Assembly: GCF_963675165.1 (NCBI RefSeq)
Contig: NC_087381.1
Span: 2,976,001 to 3,040,000, forward strand
Source of the DNA: Halichondria panicea
Taxonomy: Eukaryota > Porifera > Demospongiae > Suberitida > Halichondriidae
Direction: 5' to 3'
DNA length: 64,000 nucleotides
Within the stretch, counting starts at the first letter, position 1; each line of letters starts with the position of its first letter. The notes beneath the pieces were generated by a model. The model was not told where the DNA came from, did not search any database, and saw nothing but the letters and a program-made list of their open reading frames with translations. Position numbers and translations under genes: made by a program. This document shows positions 1 through 21,160 of the stretch, in pieces.

Positions 1-52
1 TTCAGTGAAAGCTAACTTCGATGTAAAAATTTAAACCGTTTACTTTTTATAC

Positions 53-3000
53 CTTGTCAGCTATATTGGCGTCAGCTCCACTCTTGAGGAGTACACGGAC
101 ACACTCTGTATGACCTTTATTAGTGGCTTGATATAGAGCCGTACATCCATTCAGTGTTTGAGCATCAAGTGGAGCTTTTGCATCAAGGAATAAAGCAACC
201 ACAGTGGGGTGACCAAAGTAAGCCGCTGCCATGAGAGCAGTGCCTCCATTCTGCACAACACAAGCAGACAATCAGTATGTAATTATAATGAAGTGTCTTA
301 CTTCATCTTTTAGTTTGGGATTGGCTCCATTGTTTAGGAGAACACTGACGCACTCCGTCTGACCGCCAATGGCAGCCAAATGGAGAGCTGTTCTATTTTG
401 GACACCTCGTGCATTGACATGAACCTTTGCAGCAATTAACAGTTCCACAATCTTGACATGACCATCTCGAGCAGACATCATAAGAGTAGTGAACCTCATC
501 TATATAATATTTTGGAGGTGTCTATGGGATTTAGAAGCCCAAAGGCACTGATTTAGTATCACGAGCATATGCTTCTAAATCACATGGACACCAAAAAAAC
601 AGTGTCTAACTCGTTTATATACTAGTGCAAATGCGCAAACCTTGCCCTCGAGGCTTAACTACAATACAATTACTTGACTACTGCATGGTTAATATATAAT
701 TATGCTAAGTAAGTTGCAGGTCCCATGCATAGTATACCTCCTCTGCCATGTACATGCATGCCCATTTAGATCTTATAAACTATAAGTGTCTAAATATATA
801 CAGTGCTAGAACAGTTAAACGATGTACTATCATACATTGTCTGTTGAATTTGGGGATGCTCCATTCTTGAGGAGAACACTAACACACTCCGATTGTCCTT
901 TGAAGGCAGCCATGTAGAGAGCTGTATGGCCAAGCAGATTGCGAGCTTTGATCTGAGCCTTGGCAGAGATAAGTTGTATCACAACTTCAGGATGACCTTC
1001 TTGAGCAGCAGCCATTAGAGCTGTGAATCCACCCTATACAAAAATGATACATAATAGTACAACTTACAAGTGTAACAGGAGAGTTTTAATATGTAAAAAA
1101 GACTTACGTTAGTCTTTGCATTGACCCGAGCTCCATTCCTTATGAGAACATCGACACACTTTGTTCGTCCTCTACCAGCAGCTAGCATAAGAGGCGTTGA
1201 ATCTTTTAGAGAACGACCTTCAATTTGAGCTTTGGCAGCGATTAGTAGCTCCACAACTCTAGCATGGCCTTCAAGACACGCAACCATAAGAGGAGTGAAC
1301 CCGGCATACTGCACACAAAAATTGAATTATTTTAGTTGTACCCATATATAATTATTTGACATTTGCATCATTCATGGTACACTCTCTATATGCAGAGTGA
1401 GGCCCACGGTTTTTCAGCTGTTGTGAGGGAAAGTACGGGACACGTATTATGATAGGCTCTTCAATTATATGCACACGGTATAGAAGGTGGGCCGGGTCGA
1501 CGCTCCCTATAGTTAATATTGATGTTGAACCTTTATTTCGTGATATTTATATTGCTAGGCTCACCGTATTTGACAGATGAACACTTGCTCCAGCAGAGAT
1601 CAACAGATTAACAATATCTTTGGCCCCGTTTCTACTAGCCAACCAGAGAGGAGTGAATTTCTTCTACATAATTATTGAGACAACTATACATTTTGACTTG
1701 CTTACAAGTTACAGAATCTACACATAACTTATAGACACTAAAATATACAATCAAGGGCTTACAAAAAAGAGAGGGCATGAAACTGACTATCCACCTACGT
1801 GCGAGCAAAAACTAACCACAGACCGGATACTGTACACAAAAATCTAGATATTACTACTGCCCCTTTGGTTTTTGCTCGCAAGCTGTCGCATGCCCTTTCT
1901 CGCTCTTGATATATCGCATACATGCTCTTGATATATACCGTACTCTACTGAGATTACGCCCACCCTATTGCATGCTACAAAGCAGCTACAGGTGGGATGG
2001 GCTTAATTTCGAAAACAGTAGTTTTGTCTCGAAATTAAGCCCACCCAGGTGTTTGCCTCGAAATTAAGCCCACTCATAAGAAACTATTCTTCTCTGTCTG
2101 CGTCTGAGGCCTGCCAGCCCTTGAAATACAATGAATACATCAACATACAACAACTGTAAATGCATGGGTAACGTAGCTAGGTATAAAGAGTCAAGATTCT
2201 GCATCAGAAGGTTGTTCCTTGTTACTATCAGAGTCTTCAACAGAAATTCAGAGAAGATTGTCCTTGTCTCTTATACTTGCTAATAGGATCTAGCTATATC
2301 TAGCTATATTCAGAGCTAACCAGCTAACCAGGGTACACAATCAACTGCTAAACCTTTTCTTGACAACTTGCTCACTGACAAATGCATCACTTCCTGGTGG
2401 GCGTATTTTCGAGGTAAATTAGCCTATGCAGGAACTTTCACTCAAAAGTGGGGGTGGGCGTAATCTCGGTAGAGTACGGTAATTGTGTTAAAATACTCAC
2501 AGAGCTTTGAACATCTGGATTGGCCCCTTTTTGGAGAAGAATTTGAACACACTCCAAGTATCCTTGTCCGGCTGCAATGTGTAGGGCTGTGAAATCGTCC
2601 TGGTGTGGTATAAAATGTGATTGTTACGCATCTACAGTAACTGAATTGCTGCATGCTGCATGACTGTACATGCATGTTCATGTATTAACTATACATGTAC
2701 CTTCATCAACGAATCAACTTGTACGCCAGGTTCCTTCAATAACAGTTTTAGAACTTCAGTGTGGCCATGCATTGCAGCAGTCTGAAAAGGCAACTTCCCT
2801 TTCTGCACAGTAGTAATTAGAAATTGGAGACAGTAAACTGATCAACAAAATTAAGTTAACGTGGTACATAATATATAACTAGAGCACTGAATTTCTAACC
2901 CTCGGCTCTTTTACGTCTCACAACCCCATTAGTACATAAACCGCCACCCATTTGTAATAGGATAGATTGTAGTTGCATGCCCTCTTCTCTTCATACGCCC

Positions 3001-6000
3001 TTGATGATACGGTACGTACATATATTATATGAACATGGAAGGCAACTACTTAACTATATACGGAGGAAAATAAGATTTAAACGCTATGACAAGGCTTTGA
3101 AAACGGTAGTGCATGGTGCATGGCCAGACATACACTATAGGACTATAGGATCACAGCAGAGTCAGCAGAAAGAAGCCTAAAATGTTATACAAGTAAGGTA
3201 CCTGACATGCACTCTGGGAATCCTGGATCATTATTTGGATCACAGCAAAGCAGGCCTGGAGTATTAAAAAGTAGGACACCAGGCTGACATGCAGTGGGAC
3301 CGGAGTAGGCTCACAGTAGCCAGCGAACAACCTAGCTGGAGTCTCTTCCCATAAAAACAAATAATTAATGTATCCATGTGGCTGTAATAGTGCCTCAAAC
3401 TAAAGCGGCCGGCTATAGCTATGTATGGCGAACGTACAAGTTCAAGCTTCTTTTATTCGACAACAAAGCTTTAACATCAAAATCTGCCACTATTAAGCGA
3501 AATAACTTTATGTGTGAAGGCTATCCACGCTGTAAACATACCGCTGTGGCATCCACGTGAGCAGGCTCAGAAATCACAAACAGACAGACAAACCAGATGA
3601 CTACTATACCCGCTGGCACGGCCTCGGGTGATTACGCCATGTTATGCATGTCATGTATTATATAGTCAAGTATAACTATGGTAAGAGCATGCACTGAGGT
3701 GCTAACCCTCGGCTGTTTACACAAATATATATAGCAACCAAAAGGGTGTTATACAATAAATTCTGGGCTAAGCAGCAAGTATAACAGGAGCAATGCTGAA
3801 ACTTTTGAAAATGGAGTTAGTAGTATTATGAGACATGCATTGTGGACTAGGGTCACAGCAAAGTCAGCCTGGAGTTTTAGAAATAAGGCTCAATTCTGCT
3901 ATATTCTTGGGACTGGGATAAATAAAGAAGCAACAACCACAATTCTAGGTTTTAGTGACCTTGTTCCATTGTTCCTGGTACAGGGTCACTTCAGCTGTAA
4001 ATACGTAGTCTACCTCGAATAAAGACCGCACGTAGCTAGCTGCCAACATGCAAGTTTTTATTTTGGTTGACAAAAAAGCTCTTAACATCAAACACACATA
4101 AACGGATACCCGTGGCCGCCCACGCGCCTCGGGTAATGATGACTAACCTCGTCTTTGCTTTGAAGGTCACACTCAGCTATCACTTGAAAAGAAGGTTTAA
4201 GCTCTTTCAGCAAAAATCGTATTAAATTCGGGCTACCAGTTGCAGCAGCAAAATGGAAAGGTGTAATTCCATCGATAGCTTTCTCATTCACATCGAGTGG
4301 TTGTTGTTGCTGAATCTCAGACATCAAGTACTTTACTACATCAATGTTCCCACTTCTGCAGGCATTGTGTAATGGAGAGCAATGATTGTTGTCCAGACTT
4401 GTGGGATCTACCAGCTGAGTGCCGACAAGGTACTTAACGATATGCAGATGTCCATTGAGCGCAGCAAAATGAAGTGGTGTTTCTTTGTTTGTGGATTCAG
4501 TTGCCGCATTGAGTTTCCTGTCTTCAATGAAGTACCTAACAATATTGAGATGTCCATAAGCTGCAGCAACGTGAAGTAGAAATTGACCTTGCTCAACAGA
4601 ATTGTTGCAGTATAGAACTTCAATCAGGAACCGAACTTGGGTTATTTTTCCATTGAATACGGCTGAATGAAGCTTGATTGGTGGTATTTCATTCCATTTG
4701 GCATAAAAGTGTAGGTATGCTGGGAAGGAGTTAATGCCTGACAGCAAACTTGTCAAACGCAAAGCTATGTCGTTCAACTGCAGGAGAAAAACATGATCAT
4801 GATCGACAAACATGGTGGCTGGCTGTATATAGGGTAAAATATACCTCTGGATCTGCGTCGAGGTCAATTTCCAATTCGGTATGTACTGTTGATGAGGTTT
4901 GGCTAGGTAGACGTTTTGATGACACAGTATTATATCCAGAATCAGAATGAGAACTCTTTGATTTCACAGCTATTGACTGATCGTCGAGTTCCACAGATGG
5001 CTGAGCACTTTGATTATCATCGTTGTCCGAGTCAGCATCTGAAAGTACGAGAAAAAAACCGTGCAGCTAGATTATAGTGCTATAGATTAGCATGTATATA
5101 TATATATACTCCATCAAGCAGCTATAGTGCATAAAATTAATGATCTGTCCATGCTTCAAGAAAATGTATGTAAAACTTACCACTATCTGAACTGTGAGAG
5201 GTGACATCCTAATTAAAAAAGAAAGACACTAAGTTCACGGTGATTGCACACACATGCATCAATGATAACATTACTGCACTGATCATATCCAGCTTTACAT
5301 CTTAATGAGTAATTATTTACCTGTACTTCGAAATGATAGTCCTCGCAGTCCAATTGGATTACCCCAAGATCCTTTAGTTCTGCTTCTTGATTGGGTGTGA
5401 GTGGGAAGATGTCGGGAGGAATGAAAGAGGGTACCTCAAACACAAGTTGAACGCAGCCTTCATTAATTCCACAAAGTATTAACGTTTTTACATCAACTGC
5501 AAGTATTTTTGCTAGATTTTCTTCAAATTGTTTCAAGTAGAGAAGCTCACATTTGTCATAAGTAGAGTCAAGCTTCACGATCATCGTAGTACTATCATCT
5601 CTGGAACCACAATCAAACTTCGTCGGGTACTGAACCCTTCGTTCCGCATACTCTTTAAACTCTTTAACATAGACTAAAAAGTTGTCCTTGTCTTCATCAC
5701 TTCCAAGATGGTCAGTGAGATGCTCAATCAATCCATACGAAAAATATGAAAAATAGCCACGGATAACATCCCATACATCATAGATATCGCTCGCCTTTTG
5801 TAGATCCTCTCGTTTCTCCCAAAACAAACACTGGTTGGGGCTTTTGAACACTTGCTTGTAGCAGCTCACATCCATTAAACAAGTGGTCAACTGCTTTAAA
5901 ACAATTCGACTTTCCAAAGACTTCCGAAGTTTCATTACCAAATTTGAGAACTTTTTATCCATTTCTAGTGAGTCCAGCTCCCACTTGGCCCATTTGGCAG

Positions 6001-8337
6001 AGGTGAGTTTTTCCTGCATACATTTTCCTGATACCACATTAGATTCTGAGAATAGAGAAATGATTGACGGTGAATAAAAGCACAACAGGTACTGATGCCT
6101 CGGTGGAGGTGTCAAAGCTACGTAACATAAAGCTACCAAGAGTTCATAAAGAGCACTGTATAGTATGGCAGCTGTAGTACAAACCATGGTACGTTACATA
6201 CTATGTCACTCTCAAACCACATTTTAAGTGGGTGTATAGGTGTAGTGGTTAATTATGACATATCAGCATACACATGCATACGTGGCAGCTGCATGTAGCA
6301 GTCTACACACACACAAACACACTACTGTATATCTCGCTTACGCGGACGTACCGAGGCATAATGAAGACGTGTCAAAGCTACGTAACATAAAGCTACTAGC
6401 TAATAACGAGCTGCGCTGTGCTAATGCCTCTGCTGCGAATAGCATTGTCACAACTTCTTTTAGTCAATAGGTTTTGCATGCAAGCAAAAAAAGTTATGAC
6501 AATGCTATTCGCAGCTAATGCTAGCATTTAGTGTTCAAGAGACAGGGGGGGTATTATGAGACAGGGGGTATTATGAGACACCATTGCAATTAACGCTAAT
6601 TGGCTACTCTAACATATCTGATACTAAAATAATTATAGTGATTATTCTGCCTATAAAAACTGTTACTCCTGTCAGATACCTATACTGGTAGTTAATTTTA
6701 CTACAAAACTTAATTGGTTCCGTCTCATAATACCTTCTTATACCCTATATACAATAATCACGGTGATTGATAGTGTATAATGTGTAAGTCTATATTAAAA
6801 AACTTCAACTCAGCGGCATGTGAGAAACAAAATCTCGATCTCAATACTAAACTGACCTTCAGGTGAGTTAGATGCTTCTTGAATACTAGACTGTGTTGGA
6901 AGTGAGGTGATGATATCCTCCTGTGTCAAAGAAGGAGTGGTGGTGTCATTAGGCAACGTAAACCGTGAGTTATGGCTAAGCATCACTGAAGCACAGGTGT
7001 AATTGTTATAGAGTGTACACACAAGGTCACCTTCAAGTAGTACTGACAAATTTTACTCACTTTTAAGTATTGGCAGATTTGATCAACAATCTCTTCCTTC
7101 CTTAACTTTACCAACATCTCCAGAAGGGTCATGAATGTCGCTCGTGCAGGATTCTTTCCTTTCCAGAGTTTCAAGCACTTGATCACGGCTAATTGATTAG
7201 CTTCTGCACCTTTGACATCGGTTTGTTCACCAGGGGTTAATTCCATCACATCGACATAGAAACCAACATTATCAAAAAAGGCAGCCAAATATGGTATGTG
7301 CGTTTGTTGAATTTGACAGTCGACTTGAGAAGGACGGAGTTGGTATTTGTCCAATAGCACTTGAAGAACTGTACTCACTGGTTGAGCAGATGATCCTAAT
7401 GACAGATATGCTATAACAATTGAATAGAAATTAATATCATTACACCAAATAGCACCATGCAATAAATAATTTACAAAACGTCGATAGAGATCCTCCTGTC
7501 TAATAATTGCTTTCCCAAAATTGTGTGATATTGAAGCAGTTTTTGGATAATTATAACAGCATGAGTGTAGGGCAATACATAAAATTGTACGCACTGATGA
7601 CAAACGTAAATGCAATTAGGAATCTTACGTATTAAATTAACAAGTATCTTGCATACCATACTGAGTATTAAGTAACTCCTTCCAGGTTAGAGGAGGCCCT
7701 GATTTCAAACGGTGATCAAGCATTTCACGAAGACAGGTGCTGTCATCATTAGCATACCGCTTTCTGATGCTATCTAGTATGACATCCTCAACATGTAGAG
7801 CTTGTCCAATCTCAAACCATCTGTTCCGAGAGTCGTACAGTTTAGTGTGAGCGTCGTTTAAATCATCCACTGTTAGTGTGTCATCTGTATATATAATACA
7901 AACAACTGGCCGGCACTATAATTATATGTACATACCGGTACATGTGTACTTTTTTTAGCTACTGTATAAGAGCACCCCTGTGCAGTTAATTGGCACCAAC
8001 ATTAAAGCTTACCCATTCGAGGCCCAGGATTGCTCTCAACGTCTCCAGCTAACAGCAAGAGGTGGGAAAGAGAGTGGAGTAACACAGCAATCAGTATCAC
8101 CAGAAGACCAACGTTCCTTGTACGTTTTAGGAATTTGCTTTTATCCTGAGAGCTCAGAAATGTGAGAATATACAATAAAAGCAATCCTCCTTGAACAACT
8201 TTCGCAGTAGTACCCACTGTATCACTAAAGTGTAGAGGCTGGTGTTTTGTCGAGGGAGCTTTACTGTGTGGTCGTGATCCCCTCCCACCACTGAACAGCC
8301 CAATGCGAGCTCTCCACAACTCCACAGTGATCCCCAT
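53..8337 (-). CDS. 2A-leader, twin death-domain, ankyrin-repeat protein, copy 1 (3' end off window)
   Basis: Exons by GT/AG and phase: 8337-8013, 7884-7657, 7395-7061, 6920-6857, 6045-5321, 5208-5181, 5038-4845, 4777-4148, 2802-2701, 2599-2501, 1663-1565, 1308-1108, 1033-836, 499-302, 250-53. They join in frame to 1208 codons with no stop. Order: a 108-aa leader with two hydrophobic segments and a 2A motif; a death domain (DLNDAHTKLYDSRNRWFEIG); a second death domain (YLAAFFDNVGFYVDVMELTP, then LLEMLVKLRKEEIVDQICQY); an uncharacterised domain; a Ser-rich linker; then ankyrin repeats, most in exons of 99, 198 or 201 nt that start and end in phase 0. By comparison with copy 2, two exons (a double repeat and the stop exon) lie left of base 1. 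The ATG is chosen because copies 1-3 all start MGI(S/T)VELWRARIG. A cytosolic signalling or adaptor role is inferred from the domains; the ligand is unknown. Confidence 0.82.
1937..2481. mobile_element. MITE with about 30-bp terminal inverted repeats in a copy 1 ankyrin intron
   Basis: The left end reads accgtactctactgagatt and continues acgcccaccc; the right end is its near-perfect reverse complement (gtgggcgtaatctcggtaga then gtacggt). The ends are flanked by TA, fitting a Tc1/mariner-like target duplication. The middle has a second palindrome built on gggcttaatttcgaaa / tcgaaattaagccc (about 1999-2045). No coding sequence. It sits between the 99-nt ankyrin exons at 2599-2501 and 1663-1565. 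Confidence 0.7.
2820..4140. repeat. Long intron of copy 1 with a diverged internal duplication
   Basis: Intron between the 630-nt ankyrin exon and the exon at 2802. Two related segments, about 3200-3630 and 3830-4130, share ggatcacagcaaagcaggcctggag / gggtcacagcaaagtcagcc-type sequence and a later aaagctttaacatcaaa / aaagctcttaacatcaaa stretch. Each ends in a cctcgggt motif. The motif gctaaccctcggctg recurs near 2898, 3703 and 39165, so this is a dispersed repeat. No gene seen. Confidence 0.5.
6440..6746. mobile_element. Copy of a tattatgagac-type MITE in intron 4 of copy 1
   Basis: The sequence matches the element at 16754-17116 of copy 2 through gctagcatttagtgttcaag, gggtattatgagacaccatt and a right end cgtctcataataccttc. 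Because it occupies the same intron in both paralogs, its insertion predates their duplication. The left end is rearranged into an extra hairpin (tgcgaatagcattgtcacaa versus ttatgacaatgctattcgca). Confidence 0.65.
8013..8337 (-). other. Exon 1 of copy 1: two-span hydrophobic leader ending in a 2A ribosome-skipping motif
   Basis: Seen: residues 46-63 and 76-97 of the leader are hydrophobic, separated by a basic stretch (KFLKRTRN). They run straight into LLLLAGDVESNPGP (residues 93-106), which fits the 2A consensus D-x-E-x-N-P-G-P. The splice donor (G|GTAAGC) comes only 7 nt after the last Pro codon. Known of the family: the ribosome fails to join the Gly and Pro, releasing the upstream peptide and restarting at Pro. 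2A-like sequences with signal-peptide activity have been reported at the N termini of NLR-type proteins of marine invertebrates. Inferred: a 105-aa membrane or secretory peptide is released, and a Pro-initiated death-domain protein follows. Confidence 0.88.
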
Positions 8338-8885
8338 GTAGCTGAATATTAGATTGTACATAGATCAAGCTAGCTCAATGAAAAATTATTATGAGTACTC
8401 ACCTATATTTATGTGTCACCTATCTCACTGCACTACTCTGGATCTCACTGTACTGCATGTGTGTTAATTTGGTAAAGATGGTTAATTCTCCTTATGCTTT
8501 AATAGGAAATTTTATGGCTTCTGTGGTTTAGTAAAGAAGTTCTGCTATAGACTCTATATGTATAATTTTAATGGCACATTATACCATTATTGGCCTTCCA
8601 ATAATAAGGTGCCATACACCTACAGATTTCCCCCATAAGGCACCATAATTGTATATAAGGCTATTTCTTGTTTTGCATAGTAGCCTCGAAAACGTAACTA
8701 CAGCAGCGCCTTATTTAGAAGAAGTATATAATAATACGGTAATACACTGTAGACAAAATAATAATAATAAATATCGACAAACTAGTAGCTATTATAGAGT
8801 GTATAATTATAGAGTCTATACATGTCATGCACATAATTGTAAAGCCGGCCGAGTGTGCATATAGTTAGCAATAATAATCCATACA
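8338..8885. other. Intergenic spacer between copy 2 stop and copy 1 start
   Basis: This 548-bp gap holds the 5' leader of copy 1 and, to its right, AT-rich sequence with no convincing gene. The corresponding gap between copies 4 and 3 is 552 bp and similar in sequence, which marks the tandem unit. Confidence 0.7.
8342..8500 (-). promoter_or_regulatory. 5' leader of copy 1 with a 61-bp 5'UTR intron
   Basis: A block around 8468-8492 (minus strand AAGGAGAATTAACC followed by ATCTTTACC) recurs upstream of copy 2 (about 18943-18965) and copy 3 (about 53713-53735). Between it and the ATG sits a splice donor (ATAG|GTGAG, exon end 8403) and an acceptor (TATTCAG, next exon from 8341). The same donor context is present in the other two copies. 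This suggests a conserved, spliced 5'UTR starting near 8470-8500. No TATA box was identified with confidence. Confidence 0.45.
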
Positions 8886-18663
<9,778 letters not shown>

Positions 18664-18674
18664 GTATAGAGCTG

Positions 18675-18970
18675 CTGACAGAAAAATTATAGATAGCAGA
18701 TCTACATATACATAATTATACGTATACATATAGGCTAGACAATTTTTTTCAATGAAGATTAAACTAGATCTAGTCTAGTTTAATTAGAATTGTCTATAAG
18801 TTTATAAATAGAGATCTAAATTTAAAGTAGATCTATAATATTATATTCTCACCTATTCAATATACTTATGTATAGCATAGACCATAGATATTAGCTATAT
18901 AGCTAGCAGAGGTGGTTCCACATTTAGTTTAGTTTTCTAGTTTGGTAAAGATAGTTAATTCTCCTTCTGC
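18675..18970 (-). promoter_or_regulatory. 5' leader of copy 2 with a 178-bp 5'UTR intron
   Basis: Carries the shared upstream block (about 18943-18965) and the donor AATAG|GTGAG (exon end 18853). The acceptor TTCTGTCAG precedes the second 5'UTR exon at 18674. The intron is longer than in copy 1 because of AT-rich palindromic sequence (about 18720-18840). Directly upstream of the shared block the sequence turns into a decayed ankyrin exon. Confidence 0.4.
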
Positions 18971-20010
18971 TAGTGAGTGGTCCATTCTGAGCATAGCCTC
19001 GTTCCCAGGCCTGATCTGAGCATTGACATGCTGACTAGCCTCGATTCTAATCGGCCTTGAATCGAGGCAATGTGCAGACATAGACTCGAATAGTTTCACT
19101 ACAGCGAGACGTTGTGATGCTATCAATAGAGGGCTCCATCTCTCCTGTATAATCTATATACACCACATGTTAGCACAAAACTGAGTCACTATAAATAAGT
19201 ATAATATTTTTGATTAATTGAATGTAGCATAATTATTATGCTACATTCAATCAATCAATAATATTAATATAAATAATAGTATTAGCACAGGAACATATTA
19301 TTAATATGCTACATTCAATCAATCAATAATATTAGTATTATAGCACAGGAACTGGTAGAATTTAATATTATTAAATTCTACCAGTTCCTGTGCTAATACT
19401 ACATGCATGCATGCATGTGTCCAAAAAGTAGCATCATGGAGGACAAAGAAAGGGCCGGGGCCATTGTTGCGATGTTTGAGGTATGCCAGTATCGCTTCAA
19501 TGAGGCATATCTTATCGTCAGTTCGACCTACAATAACATCGGCTTCGACCGTGGTGTTACTCACTGGTGTAGCACACATTGTACTTGACTCTTGAGTGAA
19601 AAAGCCCTGTTGTATATTACACTAATACATATATGTTTGATACCTTGTCAGCAATACTGGCATCAGCTCTATACTTTAGGAGTACACGGACACACTCTGT
19701 ATGACCTTTATATCAGAGGCTAGATATATAGAGCCGTAGTTCCACTCAGTGCATGAGCGGAGTCTTTGCATGAAGTAGACCAACCATATAATGGGATGAC
19801 CAAAGTGAACCGCTGCCATGAGAGCAGTACATCCACTCTGCACCACATGAACGAACAATGAATGTATGTGCATAATAATTGAACAAATATTCTTTGTTTT
19901 TTAGTTAGGGATTGGCTCCATTCTTCTGGAGAAAACCGACTGACGCACTCTGTCTGACCTCTAATGGCAGCTGAATGGAGAGCTGTTTCATTGTTGAAGC
20001 CTTGTGCGTT
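18960..20010 (-). pseudogene. Relic of ankyrin exons from a further family member
   Basis: Three decayed exons in family order: about 20010-19890 (TALHSAAIRGQTECVS, frame broken), 19840-19655 (SGCTALMAAVHFGHP then shifted) and 19140-18970 (IASQRLAVVKLFES with a short inverted-repeat insertion). The 5' module is missing, and the relic runs directly into the promoter block of copy 2. Two AT-rich hairpins lie between exons (19219-19250 and 19333-19398). The second duplicates agtattatagcacaggaact sequence, which resembles the equivalent intron of copy 4 near 56035. Confidence 0.7.
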
Positions 20011-20108
20011 GCAACAATCAACAGCTAGTTGGTGAATACTAATTATATAGAATTCCAGTGCAACAGGAAAATAACAATGCATTCCACATGATTTATACTA
20101 ATGTATAG

Positions 20109-21160
20109 TGTAGACTCTCGTTAATCCGGCCACACTTGGGACAGTGCAGCTTGGCTGGAATAGCGAGGTGGCTTAGCCATGGCTAAAAATTGACCTTACC
20201 TGAATCTAATGAATCATTCTGCTCTCTAATAAAAGTGTAATTCAATTATTTTGACCGCATAGTTGATAGTTGTATTGTACAGCTCAGTGGTAACGTTGAA
20301 TCTAAATAATTTCGCATGATGCTCTCAATACAAAATTTTCCACCATACGAAAAAAACCTGCTATACGGTATCTGCCAAACCATACCTATAAACCGTGATA
20401 TCCGGCCGTAATTGAACGCAGCCAGTACTGGCCCAGAGGAGGTCAGACAGGCGCGGTGCAGCTCAAGTAATTAGCCTTTGAGCAAAAACATACGACGTGG
20501 GCGGAGTGTGAGCGGATAATTATTGCTCAATCAAAGGCTAATTGCTTGATGCACCGCACCTGTCGTACCTCCTCTGGTACTGGCCCAGAGGAGGTTGGCC
20601 ACGTGTCATCATTCATGTGATGTCTCTGCTCACGTTACCATAGATACTGAACAACTGTAAAGAAAGTCGTGGCTACGCTTGCTTACTTTGCTGAGCTTAT
20701 AACACCTGACTAGCTGTACTAATATGTTGCCTGGTTGGACCATGCAGGACTGATTAGCTAGACTATAGGGTAGAGTGTATAGTTCAGTGGTGCTGTATGT
20801 AACTTTCAATGTACTGGATCTGTATGCACTGATAAACTCGTCAGAATGGAGGGAATCGCAGGAGATCGGGTTGTTCAAAGTAGCCAGAGAGACACATAAA
20901 TGACTGTGCAACACCAGCTAGAAGTTTACATTGTGAATAAGCTGTGCCAGCTCAGCAAGAAAGTGGTGCATATGTGATCGTGTCCAACCTCCTCTGGTAT
21001 TGGCCAGTGCAATATATACGGAATAGCGAGTGGCCGCATTTCAGGGCGAGTTTTGTGTGCAGTAAACATGTAGCTATAGCAAACAGTGCCAAACCAAATG
21101 GACGGTATATCGAGGTGGCCGTACTTCAGCGGAGAACCGGAATAGCGAGAGTCTACTGTT
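20109..21160. mobile_element. Tigger/pogo-like non-autonomous element with nested foldback
   Basis: Left end tagactctcgttaatccggc and right end, read in reverse, cagtagactctcgctattcc followed by ggttctcc, form the typical gtaatccgg-type terminal repeat of pogo-like elements. Inside, 20445-20575 folds back on itself (cggtgcagctcaagtaattagc against gctaattgcttgatgcaccg) and is flanked by a repeated tactggcccagaggaggt. That suggests a second element inserted in the first. No transposase seen. Confidence 0.6.

Noticed and set aside
7869-7884. Exon 2 acceptor at aacag (7869) in copy 1
   Set aside because: Copies 2 and 3 have aacaa there. The acceptor tatacag 15 nt upstream is shared by all three and keeps frame.
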